Source of the DNA: Lysobacter sp. ISL-50
GTDB lineage: Bacteria > Pseudomonadota > Gammaproteobacteria > Xanthomonadales > Xanthomonadaceae
Assembly (NCBI RefSeq): GCF_018612875.1
Contig: NZ_JAGGRI010000004.1
Coordinates: 208,276-268,231 of the forward strand
Direction of reading: 5' to 3'
Length of the DNA: 59,956 nt
The position numbers and the translations under genes were made by a program. The stretch's first letter is position 1. Every line of letters begins with the position of its first letter. The notes below the pieces were generated by a model. That model ran no database searches. It worked only from the letters and a program-made list of their open reading frames with translations, and was not told the origin of the DNA. This document shows positions 19,196-27,624 of this stretch, in pieces.

Positions 19196-19927
19196 TTACC
19201 CCCCGCCGTACAACCGTTCCGCCCGCTGAAACAAAATCCAGCTGGTCGCGATGTACTTGTCCCCGCCCTTGGGCCGGTTGCCGCGATGGGTGTGAGTGAA
19301 CGCCGCCGGCGCGATCAGCAGATCGCCCGCGCGCGGCGCGATCTTGCGGCGCTGGTAAAGAAACTCGGTCTCGCCTTCGCTGAAACCGTCGTTGAGATAG
19401 ATCGTCCACAGCACATGCCGGTGCAGGGTTTCCGCGGTCTGGTCGCGCGGATACAACTCGCAGTGCCAGTACGGATAGCCGCCGCGATCGGCGGTGTAAC
19501 GCTGCAGGTTGATCGCGCCCGGACGGAACACAGTCTGCGCGATCGGCGCCAAGGCGCCATCGTCCATCTGCGCCATGCGCTCGGGCGTGAGGCGATGGCG
19601 CTTGCCGTCGGCGGCCGGCGCTTCGAGCATCAACGGCGCGATCATGGTGTGCGGATAACGCCGCAGATACTTCAGCAAGCCGCGGAACACCGCCAAGTTC
19701 AGCGCGACCTCCACGTCCTTCCAACCTTCGCGGCCGGTGATGGTGAGATCGCGGCTGTCCTTCAGATCCGGCATCACGCCGCCGCCGACACGGCCCGGTT
19801 CGCTGTCGCGGCTGGCGTCGAAGCGGCGCACCAGTTCGGCGCATTCCTCGCGCGTCAACGCCTGCGGATAGACCTCGATGAAATCATCTGAGCCGGTGAG
19901 TGCAACGGAATCGGGCGTTGAGGACAT
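19196..19927 (-). CDS. 2-oxoglutarate/Fe(II)-dependent dioxygenase
   Basis: A 243-residue soluble oxygenase with the double-stranded beta-helix seen in prolyl-4-hydroxylase-like proteins. Iron ligands are readable as His-x-Glu in YPYWHCELYPRD and the distal His in APAAFTHTHRGNRPKGG, where the Arg is the likely 2-oxoglutarate anchor. The segment TLHRHVLWTIYLNDGFSEGETEFLYQ is the typical core strand. His-x-Glu rather than His-x-Asp is uncommon but permitted. I use the ATG at 19927; the frame extends further upstream into non-homologous sequence. Substrate unknown. Confidence 0.85.
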   Translation of the reverse strand: MSSTPDSVALTGSDDFIEVYPQALTREECAELVRRFDASRDSEPGRVGGGVMPDLKDSRDLTITGREGWKDVEVALNLAVFRGLLKYLRRYPHTMIAPLMLEAPAADGKRHRLTPERMAQMDDGALAPIAQTVFRPGAINLQRYTADRGGYPYWHCELYPRDQTAETLHRHVLWTIYLNDGFSEGETEFLYQRRKIAPRAGDLLIAPAAFTHTHRGNRPKGGDKYIATSWILFQRAERLYGGG

Positions 19928-20222
19928 GGCGGGCGCTGGGTGGTGAGAGAACGCGCGAACGGCAAGCGCGTGGAAAGCGGCCATCCTCGCACGGGGACCC
20001 GGGGTTGCAAAAAGGCAAGGTGGGAACGGCCTGCCGGCGGCCTCGTCGCGCAAGCGTCTCAAAGATTCGCTGGACGGGCCTGAACGCCTTTGCCGGCCCA
20101 AGCCGGGCAGGCGAATACCCAGCGTGCGAATTTCATCGCGTGTTGCGACAGCGCAATGTCCTCACGGCGGCCACGCGCCGCTGGATGTCCATAAAATTCT
20201 TCGAACTCATGGCCTTGCGAAC

Positions 20223-20239
20223 TTGGCACGGCTCTGGCG
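20223..20239 (+). promoter_or_regulatory. Candidate sigma-54 promoter
   Basis: TTGGCACGGCTCTGGCG carries GG and GC with exactly ten bases between them, as sigma-54 -24/-12 elements require; the -24 half TTGGCACG is perfect and the -12 half TGGC differs from TTGC by one base. It points toward the small gene at 20519 and lies near a gene for a sigma-54 activator (20893-22359). The 19928-20518 interval holds no supported gene. Confidence 0.6.
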
Positions 20240-20518
20240 CCGGCCCTGCCCGTCTGCCTCGATCGCCCCGATGCGAATGCCGCGAGAGCGTCCCGTCTCG
20301 GAGATCGCTGCCATGCCCTGCTCGCCCTGGCATCCCACACCACCCCGGTGGCCTGATCTTCGCCATATTTTTATGTGACGCGCGCTTGCAGCGAAGCGAA
20401 TCGCGATTGCGCGATGCATCGCGGCGGCACCAGAATCGCGCCACCCACGATCGCGATATCGAGAACTGCCGCCGATGAATCACTGGTCTGTTCCTGCATC
20501 GGCGGCGTGGGCTCGGTT

Positions 20519-20896
20519 ATGAATCTGCATTGGCGTTTGTTCGTTTCGTCCAAGACCGAACCGGCGGCGCGCAAGCTCGCGGCGGGGCATTTCCGCCGCG
20601 CCCAGGTCGAGGTGTCGGCGTTGACGGTCGCGCCCTGCGAAAAGGGCGGCTACAAGATCCAGGCGCGCAGCGAGCACGCGACCTCGTCGTGGTCCGACAG
20701 CGTGGTGGCGGCGATCGCCCTGGCCCAGCGCACCGGTCTTGGCTGGAGCCTTGATGGCCTGATCATCGATGAGCTGGCGCTGTGGAGCACGAAGGCCTCG
20801 ACCGCGGGCATCGATGCGATCGAAGTGGTCGTGCGCCGGATCGAACCGGTGGCGACGGATGGCGCGGACGAACCGGGCGAGCGAGCGACGGCCTAA
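20519..20896 (+). CDS. Hypothetical protein convergent with the sigma-54 activator
   Basis: A 125-residue soluble protein beginning MNLHWRLFVSSKTEPAARKL with an acidic tail. The centre (KIQARSEHATSSWSDSVVAAIALAQRTGLGWSLDG) looks like a small alpha/beta domain. I do not recognise a family. The frame opens further upstream but residues before this Met look non-coding. It ends by overlapping, tail to tail by four bases, the sigma-54 activator gene, and a sigma-54-type promoter lies about 280 bases upstream. Confidence 0.65.
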   Translation: MNLHWRLFVSSKTEPAARKLAAGHFRRAQVEVSALTVAPCEKGGYKIQARSEHATSSWSDSVVAAIALAQRTGLGWSLDGLIIDELALWSTKASTAGIDAIEVVVRRIEPVATDGADEPGERATA

Positions 20897-22359
20897 GCCG
20901 TGCGGATGGTGTCGTCGTCGATCTCTTCCTCGCCGCCGCGCATGCCCAGCCGCTGCATCAACCGGTACAAGGTCACCCGCGACACGCCCAACTCGCGCGC
21001 CGATTCGCCCAGGCGCCGGCGGTTGCGGTGCAAGGCGCGTTCGATGGCGTCGCGCGTGGCCAGGTCGCGGGCTTCTTCCAGAGTCATCGGCACGCCGTCG
21101 GCGGCATCGTCGATGTGCAGGTCGGCGGCGGTGATGTAGCGGCCTTCGGCCATGACCACGGCCTGGCGCACGCGGTTGATCAGTTCGCGCACGTTGCCCG
21201 GCCACGGATGGCGGTGCATGGCCTGGCGCGCGCACGGCGAGAAGCCCTTGATGCCGCGCGAGGTTTCCTGCGAATAGCGTTGCAGCGCGTGGTCGGCGAT
21301 CAGGTCGATGTCGCCGCCGCGTTCGCGCAGCGGCGGCTGTTGCAGGCGCAGCACGCACAGGCGGTGGAACAGGTCGGCGCGAAAGCGGCCGTCGGCGATG
21401 GCCTGATCGAGATCGTGATGGGTCGCCGAGACGATGCGCACGTCCACCGGAATCTGTTCGTGCCCGCCCAGGCGCTCGATCGAGCCTTGCTGCAGGAACC
21501 GCAGCAGCGAGGCCTGGCTCTCCATCGGCAGGTCGCCGATTTCGTCCAGGAACAAGGTGCCGCCGTTGGCCATTTCGATCCGGCCGAGCTTGCGGTGCTG
21601 CGCGCCGGTGAAGGCGCCGCGCTCGTGGCCGAACAATTCCGACTGCACCAGGTTGTGCGGAATCGCGCCGCAGTTGATGGCGATGAACGGATTGCGGCTG
21701 CGATGCGACTGGCGGTGCACCGCCATCGCCCCCAGTTCCTTGCCGGTGCCGGTCTCGCCGGCGATGAACACCGGCGCGTCGGTGGAGGCGGCCTTGTGCA
21801 GGCCGCGGCACAGCGCGCGGATGGCTTCGCTTTCGCCGATCATGCCGTCCACGCCGCCGCTGCACAGCACGTCGGCGCTGCCGGCGCCGCAGGCCAGCGC
21901 GGCCATGCCGTAGGCGTGGCCGATCACCGTGTGCAGCACCGCTTCCGGGCAGGGCAGGGTGACGTAGTCGTAGCAGTAGTCGCGGATCAGCCGGCGCGCG
22001 GCTTCGTCGTCGAGCTGGGCCGAGGCGACGCCGGCGATCCAGCCGGCGTTCTGCGCGGCCAGGGCGGGGCCGAGTTCTTCCAGGTCGCGCGCGTCGAAGC
22101 CTTCGCGCAGATCGACCAGCACCGCATGCGGCAGGCGCGGGCTGGACTGCAGTTGCCGCAGCGCGGCGCGCGCGTCGGGCGCGCGGCGCAGCGTCCAGCC
22201 CAGGTTCTGCAGCGGAGCGAGCGCGTGCATGCGTCCGGCGCCGCCGGGGCTGAGGTAGATGAGTTCGCGCGCGCCGTCTCCGCGCGCGGCGGCGGCCCGC
22301 GCGGACGCAGGCTGCGTTGCGGAGCGACTCCCCAAGTCGCCACGGATGCCGTTGGCCAT
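20893..22359 (-). CDS. VpsR-like sigma-54-dependent transcriptional activator
   Basis: A 488-residue enhancer-binding protein. The N-terminal part (about residues 30-160) resembles the degenerate receiver of VpsR, with Asp in PHAVLVDLREG. The AAA+ domain (about 170-410) has Walker A AGETGTGKELGA, the sigma-54-contacting GAFTGA in GHERGAFTGAQHRK, Walker B GGTLFLDEIGD and the arginine-finger stretch FRADLFHRL. A Fis-type helix-turn-helix (RRRLGESARELGVSRVTLYRLMQRL) ends the protein. VpsR controls exopolysaccharide genes in Vibrio and binds cyclic-di-GMP; related proteins are found in xanthomonads. The target here is unknown. A 15-bp dyad lies 34 bases upstream of the start. Confidence 0.92.
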   Translation of the reverse strand: MANGIRGDLGSRSATQPASARAAAARGDGARELIYLSPGGAGRMHALAPLQNLGWTLRRAPDARAALRQLQSSPRLPHAVLVDLREGFDARDLEELGPALAAQNAGWIAGVASAQLDDEAARRLIRDYCYDYVTLPCPEAVLHTVIGHAYGMAALACGAGSADVLCSGGVDGMIGESEAIRALCRGLHKAASTDAPVFIAGETGTGKELGAMAVHRQSHRSRNPFIAINCGAIPHNLVQSELFGHERGAFTGAQHRKLGRIEMANGGTLFLDEIGDLPMESQASLLRFLQQGSIERLGGHEQIPVDVRIVSATHHDLDQAIADGRFRADLFHRLCVLRLQQPPLRERGGDIDLIADHALQRYSQETSRGIKGFSPCARQAMHRHPWPGNVRELINRVRQAVVMAEGRYITAADLHIDDAADGVPMTLEEARDLATRDAIERALHRNRRRLGESARELGVSRVTLYRLMQRLGMRGGEEEIDDDTIRTA

Positions 22360-22392
22360 AGCTGTATTCCCCGCCGGCGCAAGGCGCCTGCA

Positions 22393-22407
22393 ATTACCGC
22401 AAGTAAT
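22393..22407. promoter_or_regulatory. ATTAC-N5-GTAAT dyad upstream of the sigma-54 activator
   Basis: Perfect inverted repeat ATTACCGCAAGTAAT, notable in such GC-rich DNA, 34 bases before the start codon at 22359. Position and symmetry suit an autoregulatory or repressor operator. Apart from this I see nothing in 22360-22760. Confidence 0.45.
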
Positions 22408-22762
22408 TACTCCAACGCAGAGTCCGGCGAAAGGCGGTCACCGACGGCCGGTAGGCCGGGCTTGCTGCGTTTATGCGGGCGGCTCGGCCGGGCGCAAGAA
22501 ACGGGCCACGCAGCGCGCGCAATTGTTTCGATCTAAGCGCGGCGACACGCAGCATACGGCGAAGCATGTTGGCGACGGCGGAACGCGCACGCGCCCACGC
22601 CGCGACGATGCTTTCACTGCGGTGCGCGACGTCCACGGCGATGCGCGGCGCCAAGCGCCCACGCCGTCCTCATCGATAGAACTACATCGGATATTTACTT
22701 CGCGTGCGTCGCGGCGATCACCCACGCCCGCTCACCGCCGCCAACCGGGTCCCTGGTTGGCG

Positions 22763-22800
22763 GGGAAAACCGGCGGCGGAACCGGCCCGGTTCCGCCGCC
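22763..22800 (-). terminator. Rho-independent-like terminator after fbp
   Basis: Fourteen-base perfect stem GGCGGCGGAACCGG / CCGGTTCCGCCGCC (22772-22800), six bases past the fbp stop codon; the minus-strand sequence continues GGTTTTCCCC, giving a short U run. Confidence 0.75.
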
Positions 22801-22806
22801 CGCGCA

Positions 22807-23862
22807 TCACGCCTGCTCGGCGTCGAACTCGTGGTGATAGCGCACCGCGGTCTCGACCTCGGCCTTGCTGCCCAGGAACACCGGCACGCGCATGTGCAGG
22901 CCGGTGGGCTGCACTTCCAGCAGGCGCTGGCGGCCGGTGCTGGCGGCGCCGCCGGCCTGTTCGACCAGGAAGCTCATCGGGTTGGCTTCGTACATCAGCC
23001 GCAGCTTGCCGCCCTGCGCCGCGCACTTGGCGTCGAGCGGATAGCTGAAGATGCCGCCGCGGGTCAGGATGCGGTGCACGTCGGCGACCATCGAAGCCAC
23101 CCAGCGCATGTTGAAGTCCTTGCCGCGCGGGCCTTCCTTGCCGGCCAGCAGATCGGTCACGTAGGCCTGCATCGGCGGCTGCCAATGGCGCTGGTTGGAC
23201 ATGTTGACCGCGAATTCCTTCGTGTCGTCCGGGATCTGCATGCCGCGCGTGGTCAGCACGAAGCTGCCGACTTCGCGGTCGAGCGTGAACGCGTGGGTGC
23301 CGTTGCCGATGGTCAACACCAGCATGGTGCTGGGGCCGTAGGTGGTGTAGCCGGCGCAGACCTGCTCGGTGCCGGGCTGCAGGAAGTCCTGGTCCTGCGC
23401 CTGGGTCACGCCTTCGGGCGCGCGCAGCACCGAGAAGATGGTGCCGACCGAGATGTTGACGTCGATGTTGGACGAGCCGTCGAGGGGATCGAACAGCAGC
23501 AGGTAGTTGCCGCGCGGGTAGACGTCGGGGATCGGATGCGAGGTGTCCATTTCCTCCGAGGCCAGGCCGGCGAGGTGGCCGCCCCAGGCGTTGGCTTCGA
23601 GCAGGATCTCGTTGCTGAGCACGTCGAGCTTCTTCTGCGCCTCGCCCTGGATGTTCATGCTGGCCGCGCCGGGCGTGCCGGCATCGCCGAGCACACCGCC
23701 CAGGGCGCCCTTGCCGACCGCGATGGAGATCGTCTTGCAGGCGCGGGCGACGACTTCGATCAGCAGGCGCAGGTCGGGATTGATGCGCCCGGCGCGCTGT
23801 TCCTCGATCAGGTAGCGGGTCAGGGAGATGGAGGTGTTGCTGGGGCTCAGGACGGAGGACAT
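22807..23862 (-). CDS. fbp: Fructose-1,6-bisphosphatase class I
   Basis: A 351-residue cytosolic gluconeogenic enzyme that hydrolyses fructose 1,6-bisphosphate to fructose 6-phosphate. The metal site [23 protein letters not shown] is intact, with [16 protein letters not shown] before it, [19 protein letters not shown] and the substrate segment [20 protein letters not shown] after it. Length is typical. The ATG at 23862 gives [18 protein letters not shown]; the longer upstream frame is Arg-rich and not part of the protein. A strong terminator follows. Confidence 0.96.
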   Translation of the reverse strand: MSSVLSPSNTSISLTRYLIEEQRAGRINPDLRLLIEVVARACKTISIAVGKGALGGVLGDAGTPGAASMNIQGEAQKKLDVLSNEILLEANAWGGHLAGLASEEMDTSHPIPDVYPRGNYLLLFDPLDGSSNIDVNISVGTIFSVLRAPEGVTQAQDQDFLQPGTEQVCAGYTTYGPSTMLVLTIGNGTHAFTLDREVGSFVLTTRGMQIPDDTKEFAVNMSNQRHWQPPMQAYVTDLLAGKEGPRGKDFNMRWVASMVADVHRILTRGGIFSYPLDAKCAAQGGKLRLMYEANPMSFLVEQAGGAASTGRQRLLEVQPTGLHMRVPVFLGSKAEVETAVRYHHEFDAEQA

Positions 23863-24017
23863 GGGCTCGGGGCAGTGGCGGCGAGGGGCGCCATTGTCGC
23901 CGATGCGGGTGACCGGACGCAGACCGCCGGCGCGTGCGCATTCAGTTTTTTGCGCGCCGGATCGGGGTTCAGCGACGGGCAGGGCGGGGCCGCCGCCCGG
24001 GCGCCGCGCCGGTTCGC

Positions 24018-24536
24018 TCAGTTGTCCGCCGCGCGCGTGCGTTCGCTCAGCTGGATCGAATCGGCTTCGCGGCGCAGATGCCGCTCGGTCACCCCGAAGG
24101 CCTGCGCGACCTCGCGCTGGCTGCGCCCGGCGCGCACCGCGGCGCGGATGGCGACCCGGCGCAGGCCGACGAACACGCCCCAGGCCGAGGGGATCTCGAT
24201 GGTGCCGGCGGCGCTGGCGCGGTCGAGCAGGCGGCGATGGGTGGCCGGGTCCAGCGACACTTCGAGCCGGTCCGAGCAGGCGACGCGGCCGCGCGGCAGA
24301 TACAGCCGGCGCCCGCCGTGGCGCAGCACCAGCCGCAGCATCGCCTCGAATCCGCTCAGACCAGCGACCTCGGCCGCGACCCACGGCAGCGAGGCCAGTA
24401 CCGCCACGCGATGGTCTTCGCAGAACCGGCACAGCGAGTCGAAGTCGTCCGTGTCCGGCGGCGGCAGTCCGGTGAAGCACGGATGCGCGGCGGTCGCGGA
24501 GTCGGCGGGGGGCTGCAGACGAAGTTCGGAAGTCAT
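24018..24536 (-). CDS. Mor-like DNA-binding protein
   Basis: A 172-residue protein with a helical N-terminal half ([48 protein letters not shown]) that matches the start of Mor/C activator domains, where a Gly-containing turn is followed by a YLP-type strand, and a C-terminal helix-turn-helix [23 protein letters not shown]. Phage Mu Mor activates middle promoters; chromosomal relatives are uncharacterised. No phage genes lie nearby, so this is probably a domesticated regulator. Frames upstream of the ATG at 24536 are low complexity. Confidence 0.7.
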   Translation of the reverse strand: MTSELRLQPPADSATAAHPCFTGLPPPDTDDFDSLCRFCEDHRVAVLASLPWVAAEVAGLSGFEAMLRLVLRHGGRRLYLPRGRVACSDRLEVSLDPATHRRLLDRASAAGTIEIPSAWGVFVGLRRVAIRAAVRAGRSQREVAQAFGVTERHLRREADSIQLSERTRAADN

Positions 24537-24760
24537 GCCCGGCAGAACGCGGCGCTGCGAGGAACGTGAATGGCGCGGCCGCATCCAAGCTTGCATGCAC
24601 GGATCGACCCGCGCCGGGTGCGCGCAAGCAAACGCGCAAGTCGCCGCAAAGCGCGAACGAACCGGGATCGGTGCCTGCGCGCGCGGTCCCCATGGCGCAA
24701 ACGCGGAACCCAGGCGTTTCATCGTCGCGACGCGGCATCCCGCCGCGCAGGAGCGCAGCG

Positions 24761-25198
24761 ATGCCTTACACCCTTACTCCGGCCGGCAATGCGCTGGCGA
24801 TCGCCGAATGCCAATGGGCCGCGGCCGCCAATGTTCCCAGTGTAGGCGGCGATACCCAGCCCACCATCCAGTTCACCGGTTTCTCCTCGTGCATCGGCAT
24901 CGCCGCGCGCAACAACAACGGCACCGATGTGATCGGTATCCATCTGGCGATCGACGCCGCCGACGGCACCCGATTTGGCGTTGGCGACGTCGCCACCGTC
25001 ACCAGCGTGCTGCAAGGCTGGAACTACGATCCGCTGACGGTGTTCGTGATCGGCCAGATCTCGACCTGGAAGGGCACGATTCCGGCGGCCTTCGACGCAT
25101 TGATCGCCGCGCTCGGCAATCCGCGCCAATTCGCCTACGGCGACGGCGTTTACGGCGCCGGCTTGAACGATGCCAATGTGCTGGTGCCGACCTTCTGA
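24761..25198 (+). CDS. Orphan CheD-like (deamidase-fold) protein
   Basis: A 145-residue protein beginning [21 protein letters not shown] do not recognise a named family, but the segment [17 protein letters not shown]...GIHLAI resembles the active-site region of the chemoreceptor deamidase CheD (GSCVGVALYD...AHIMLP): Cys at about residue 44 and His at 61 keep the 17-residue separation of the CheD Cys and His, and a Thr lies five residues before the Cys. Downstream segments [17 protein letters not shown] and TVFVIGQI fit the order of CheD secondary structure. GGAG precedes the ATG. No chemotaxis gene is near. Assignment is an inference from motif spacing. Confidence 0.6.
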   Translation: MPYTLTPAGNALAIAECQWAAAANVPSVGGDTQPTIQFTGFSSCIGIAARNNNGTDVIGIHLAIDAADGTRFGVGDVATVTSVLQGWNYDPLTVFVIGQISTWKGTIPAAFDALIAALGNPRQFAYGDGVYGAGLNDANVLVPTF

Positions 25199-25299
25199 AG
25201 ATCGCGCGCGATGGCGCTCGCAAAGCTGCGGCGCGCGTCACCGCAGGCCGATGGCCGCGTCCGGGCTACTATGCGTCGTCGCCCCGCCGCCCGCGCACC

Positions 25300-26421
25300 G
25301 TGCCCGTTTCCAGCCGCAAGATCCTGCATGTCGATATGGACGCGTTCTACGCGTCGGTCGAACAGCGCGACGATCCGGCGCTGCGCGGGCAACCGGTGGT
25401 GGTGGCCTGGCGCGGCTCGCGCTCGGTGGTGTGCGCGGCCAGTTACGAGGCGCGCAAGTTCGGCGTGCGCTCGGCGATGCCGGCGGTGCGCGCCGAGCGC
25501 CTGTGCCCGCAGGCGGTATTCGTGCCGCCGGATTTCGTGCGCTACAAGGCGGTGTCGCGGCAGGTGCGCGAAATCTTCGCCCGCCACACCGATCTGATCG
25601 AACCGCTGTCGCTGGACGAAGCCTATCTGGACGTCACCGCGACCAAGACCGGCCTGCCGTCGGCGACCGCCACCGCCGAAGCGATCCGCGACGCGATCCG
25701 CGAGGAAACCCGGCTGACCGCGTCGGCCGGCGTGGCGCCGAACAAATTCGTGGCCAAGATCGCCTCCGACTGGAACAAGCCCGACGGCCTGTTCGTGGTC
25801 AAGCCGCATCAGGTCGAGGCGTTCCTGGCGCCGCTGCCGGTCGGGCGCCTGCCCGGCGTGGGCAAGGTGATGGAAGCCAAGCTGGCCGAACTGGGCGTGC
25901 AGCGCGTCACCGATCTGCGCGCGCTGGGCGCGTTGGCGCTGGAGCAGCGTTTCGGCCGCTGGGGCCGGCGCCTGCACGAACTGGCTTACGGCATCGACGA
26001 TCATCCGGTCGAGCCGTCGCGGCCGACGTTGCAGATTTCCTCCGAAGACACCTTCGAACGCGACCTGCCGCTGAGCGAAGTCGAAGCCGACCTGCGCGCG
26101 CTGGCCGCCAAGACCTGGGCCGGTTATCAGCGCGAACTGCAGCGCAATCCCGGGCGCATCGCGCGTACCGTGGTGCTGAAACTCAAGACCTCGGATTTCC
26201 GCATTCTCACCCGCAGCCTGACGCCGCCGCATCCGCCGGCGAGCGAAGCCGAACTGGCCGATCTGGTCTGCGGCCTGCGCGCGCGGGTGGAGCTGCCGGC
26301 ATCGACCTTGTATCGGCTGGTCGGCGTGGGCGTGTCGGGTTTCGTCGAGGAGGACGAGGCGATCGCGCAGTCGGATCTGTTCGATGGCGGGGTGGTGGAT
26401 GAGGAGGTGGAGGGGCGGTGA
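25300..26421 (+). CDS. dinB: DNA polymerase IV (Y family)
   Basis: A 373-residue translesion polymerase. The palm carboxylates are present in ILHVDMDAFYASVEQRDDPALRG and SLDEAYLDVTATKTG; the fingers segment VCAASYEARKFGVRSAMPA, helix-hairpin-helix LPGVGKVMEAKLAELGVQRVTDLRALG and a little-finger domain (about residues 240-345) follow. The GTG at 25300 is chosen because it is the only plausible initiator just before ILHVDMD; an internal Met would remove the first beta-strand. The tail QSDLFDGG contains a QSDLF pentapeptide fitting the beta-clamp-binding consensus. I could not find a convincing LexA box. Confidence 0.95.
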   Translation: MPVSSRKILHVDMDAFYASVEQRDDPALRGQPVVVAWRGSRSVVCAASYEARKFGVRSAMPAVRAERLCPQAVFVPPDFVRYKAVSRQVREIFARHTDLIEPLSLDEAYLDVTATKTGLPSATATAEAIRDAIREETRLTASAGVAPNKFVAKIASDWNKPDGLFVVKPHQVEAFLAPLPVGRLPGVGKVMEAKLAELGVQRVTDLRALGALALEQRFGRWGRRLHELAYGIDDHPVEPSRPTLQISSEDTFERDLPLSEVEADLRALAAKTWAGYQRELQRNPGRIARTVVLKLKTSDFRILTRSLTPPHPPASEAELADLVCGLRARVELPASTLYRLVGVGVSGFVEEDEAIAQSDLFDGGVVDEEVEGR

Positions 26422-26423
26422 GG

Positions 26424-26458
26424 GGAGGCGACGCGATGCGACGCGACGCGACGCGAGA
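26424..26458. repeat. GCGAC-type short tandem repeat
   Basis: Several five-base GCGAC/GCGAT/GACGC steps in a row directly after the dinB stop codon; a simple-sequence tract. Confidence 0.6.
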
Positions 26459-26495
26459 CCTTTGCGCCATCGTCTTTAACGTCATCCCTCCAGGC

Positions 26496-26632
26496 CGTCA
26501 TTCCCGCGAAGGCGGGAATCCAGAGACTTAAGCGCCATCCCTCCAGACCGTCATTCCCGCGAAGGCGGGAATCCAGCGACTTTCGTGCAGGTCACGGCAA
26601 GACACTGGATTCCCGCGTTCGCGGGAATGACG
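26496..26632. repeat. Three copies of a 28-bp REP-like palindrome
   Basis: CGTCATTCCCGCGAAGG... elements at 26496-26523 and 26549-26576 in direct orientation and 26605-26632 inverted. Copies 1 and 2 sit in a ~53-bp duplicated block (CCATCCCTCCAG before each). The hairpin core is ATTCCCGC / GCGGGAAT. Dispersed copies of this element are common in xanthomonads. Confidence 0.85.
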
Positions 26633-26671
26633 GTAGGTAAGAATGCGTAGTGCTGGGTGAATAGGGCGGAG

Positions 26672-26762
26672 TGCGAAATACGAAATACGAAATACGAAGT
26701 ACGAAGTACGAAGTACGAAATGCGAAATGCGAAGTACGAACTACGAACTACGAACTACGAAA
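26672..26762. repeat. Thirteen tandem copies of a 7-bp repeat
   Basis: Perfectly phased heptamers T(A/G)CGAA(A/G/C): TGCGAAA, TACGAAA x2, TACGAAG x3, TACGAAA, TGCGAAA, TGCGAAG, TACGAAC x3, TACGAAA. Variants occur in runs of two or three, as expected from slippage of subgroups. It is much richer in AT than its surroundings. The interval 26422-26837 holds no supported gene. Confidence 0.9.
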
Positions 26763-26837
26763 CGACGAGCACGACCTACGCAACGCATCCCGCAAAAATC
26801 CAGCACCACCTTCCCACCCCACCGCACACCCCAAACA

Positions 26838-27371
26838 TCACCCAGCCACCACCTCACTCTCCGTCCGCACCACATATTTGACCGCTTCCACCCGCACCGC
26901 GCGCAGCGGCGCATCCAGCTCGCGCGCCGCATCGCTCCAGGCCGGCGACTGGCATTGCAGATTCAAACAACCGAAACGCTGCGCCGCATCCAGCGCCTGC
27001 CGCAGCAACTCGGTCTCCACGCCTCGCCCGCGCCAGGCCGAGCGCACATAGGGATCGTCCAGCTGCAGGCAATACGCGCGCTCCAACATCGAAAACCCGG
27101 CGGTGGCGCTGGCGTAGCCGATCACTTCGCCATCGACCTCGGCCAGCCACGCCCAGGCGCCGAACGGCGGCTCGAACAGGACTTCCATCAGCTCCAGCGC
27201 ATCCGTGCGCGGCGGGCCGTAGGGACGGCGCTCCAGCGCGCGGCTGTCGGCGTGCTCATCGCACAGCGCGATCAGCGTGGGCGCATCGGCGGGCAGCACC
27301 GGGCGCACGGTCAGGACGACGGCTCCGTGCTCGGCGGGAGCGGTTGGGGTCGCGGCAAGCTGGGGTTTCAT
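26838..27371 (-). CDS. GNAT-family N-acetyltransferase
   Basis: A 177-residue cytosolic acyltransferase. VLTVRPVLPADAPTLIALCDEH begins the fold, GEVIGYASATAGFSM gives the central strands, and the acetyl-CoA-binding loop reads SAWRGRGVETELLRQALDAAQRFG, the R-x-x-G-x-G/A pattern. Substrate unknown. It is divergent from the PmrA-like operon with 253 bases between them. The ATG at 27371 is taken; the first 15 residues are not conserved-looking. Confidence 0.88.
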   Translation of the reverse strand: MKPQLAATPTAPAEHGAVVLTVRPVLPADAPTLIALCDEHADSRALERRPYGPPRTDALELMEVLFEPPFGAWAWLAEVDGEVIGYASATAGFSMLERAYCLQLDDPYVRSAWRGRGVETELLRQALDAAQRFGCLNLQCQSPAWSDAARELDAPLRAVRVEAVKYVVRTESEVVAG

Positions 27372-27553
27372 CGCGGGGTTCCGGTTAGGGGACGGAGGGG
27401 AAATCGCGGCCGGGGGCGGCCATGGCCTGAACCGCCGCGCGCCGTGCCGGCCGCGACGGGCGTAGCATCCTCGCCAACGGTGTCCGCGACCCAGCGCGGG
27501 CAGCGGACATGGCGGGGCGCCACGGAACTCAGAGCGGATCGTGCGCGCCGGCC

Positions 27554-27570
27554 TTTAAGAAGTTTTTAAT
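27554..27570 (+). promoter_or_regulatory. PmrA box upstream of the PmrA/PmrB-like operon
   Basis: TTTAAG-AAGTT-TTTAAT is an exact match to the PmrA consensus YTTAAK-N5-YTTAAK, with 11 bases between half-site starts, and is flanked by the 8-bp inverted repeat GCGCCGGC / GCCGGCGC. It is 55 bases before the start codon of the regulator gene, suggesting autoregulation. Confidence 0.7.
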
Positions 27571-27624
27571 CGTGCCGGCGCAGCCTGAGTCCTGGCGATG
27601 CGGCCAAATGACGCAAGACGAGGC

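Noticed and set aside
25200-25300. LexA operator before dinB
   Set aside because: Only a weak CTACTAT fragment; no dyad of the xanthomonad LexA type.
26657-27569. Plus-strand frames reading through the heptamer array (repeating Tyr-Glu-hydrophobic peptides)
   Set aside because: They are read from simple repeats and then antisense to the GNAT gene; no ribosome site and no domain.
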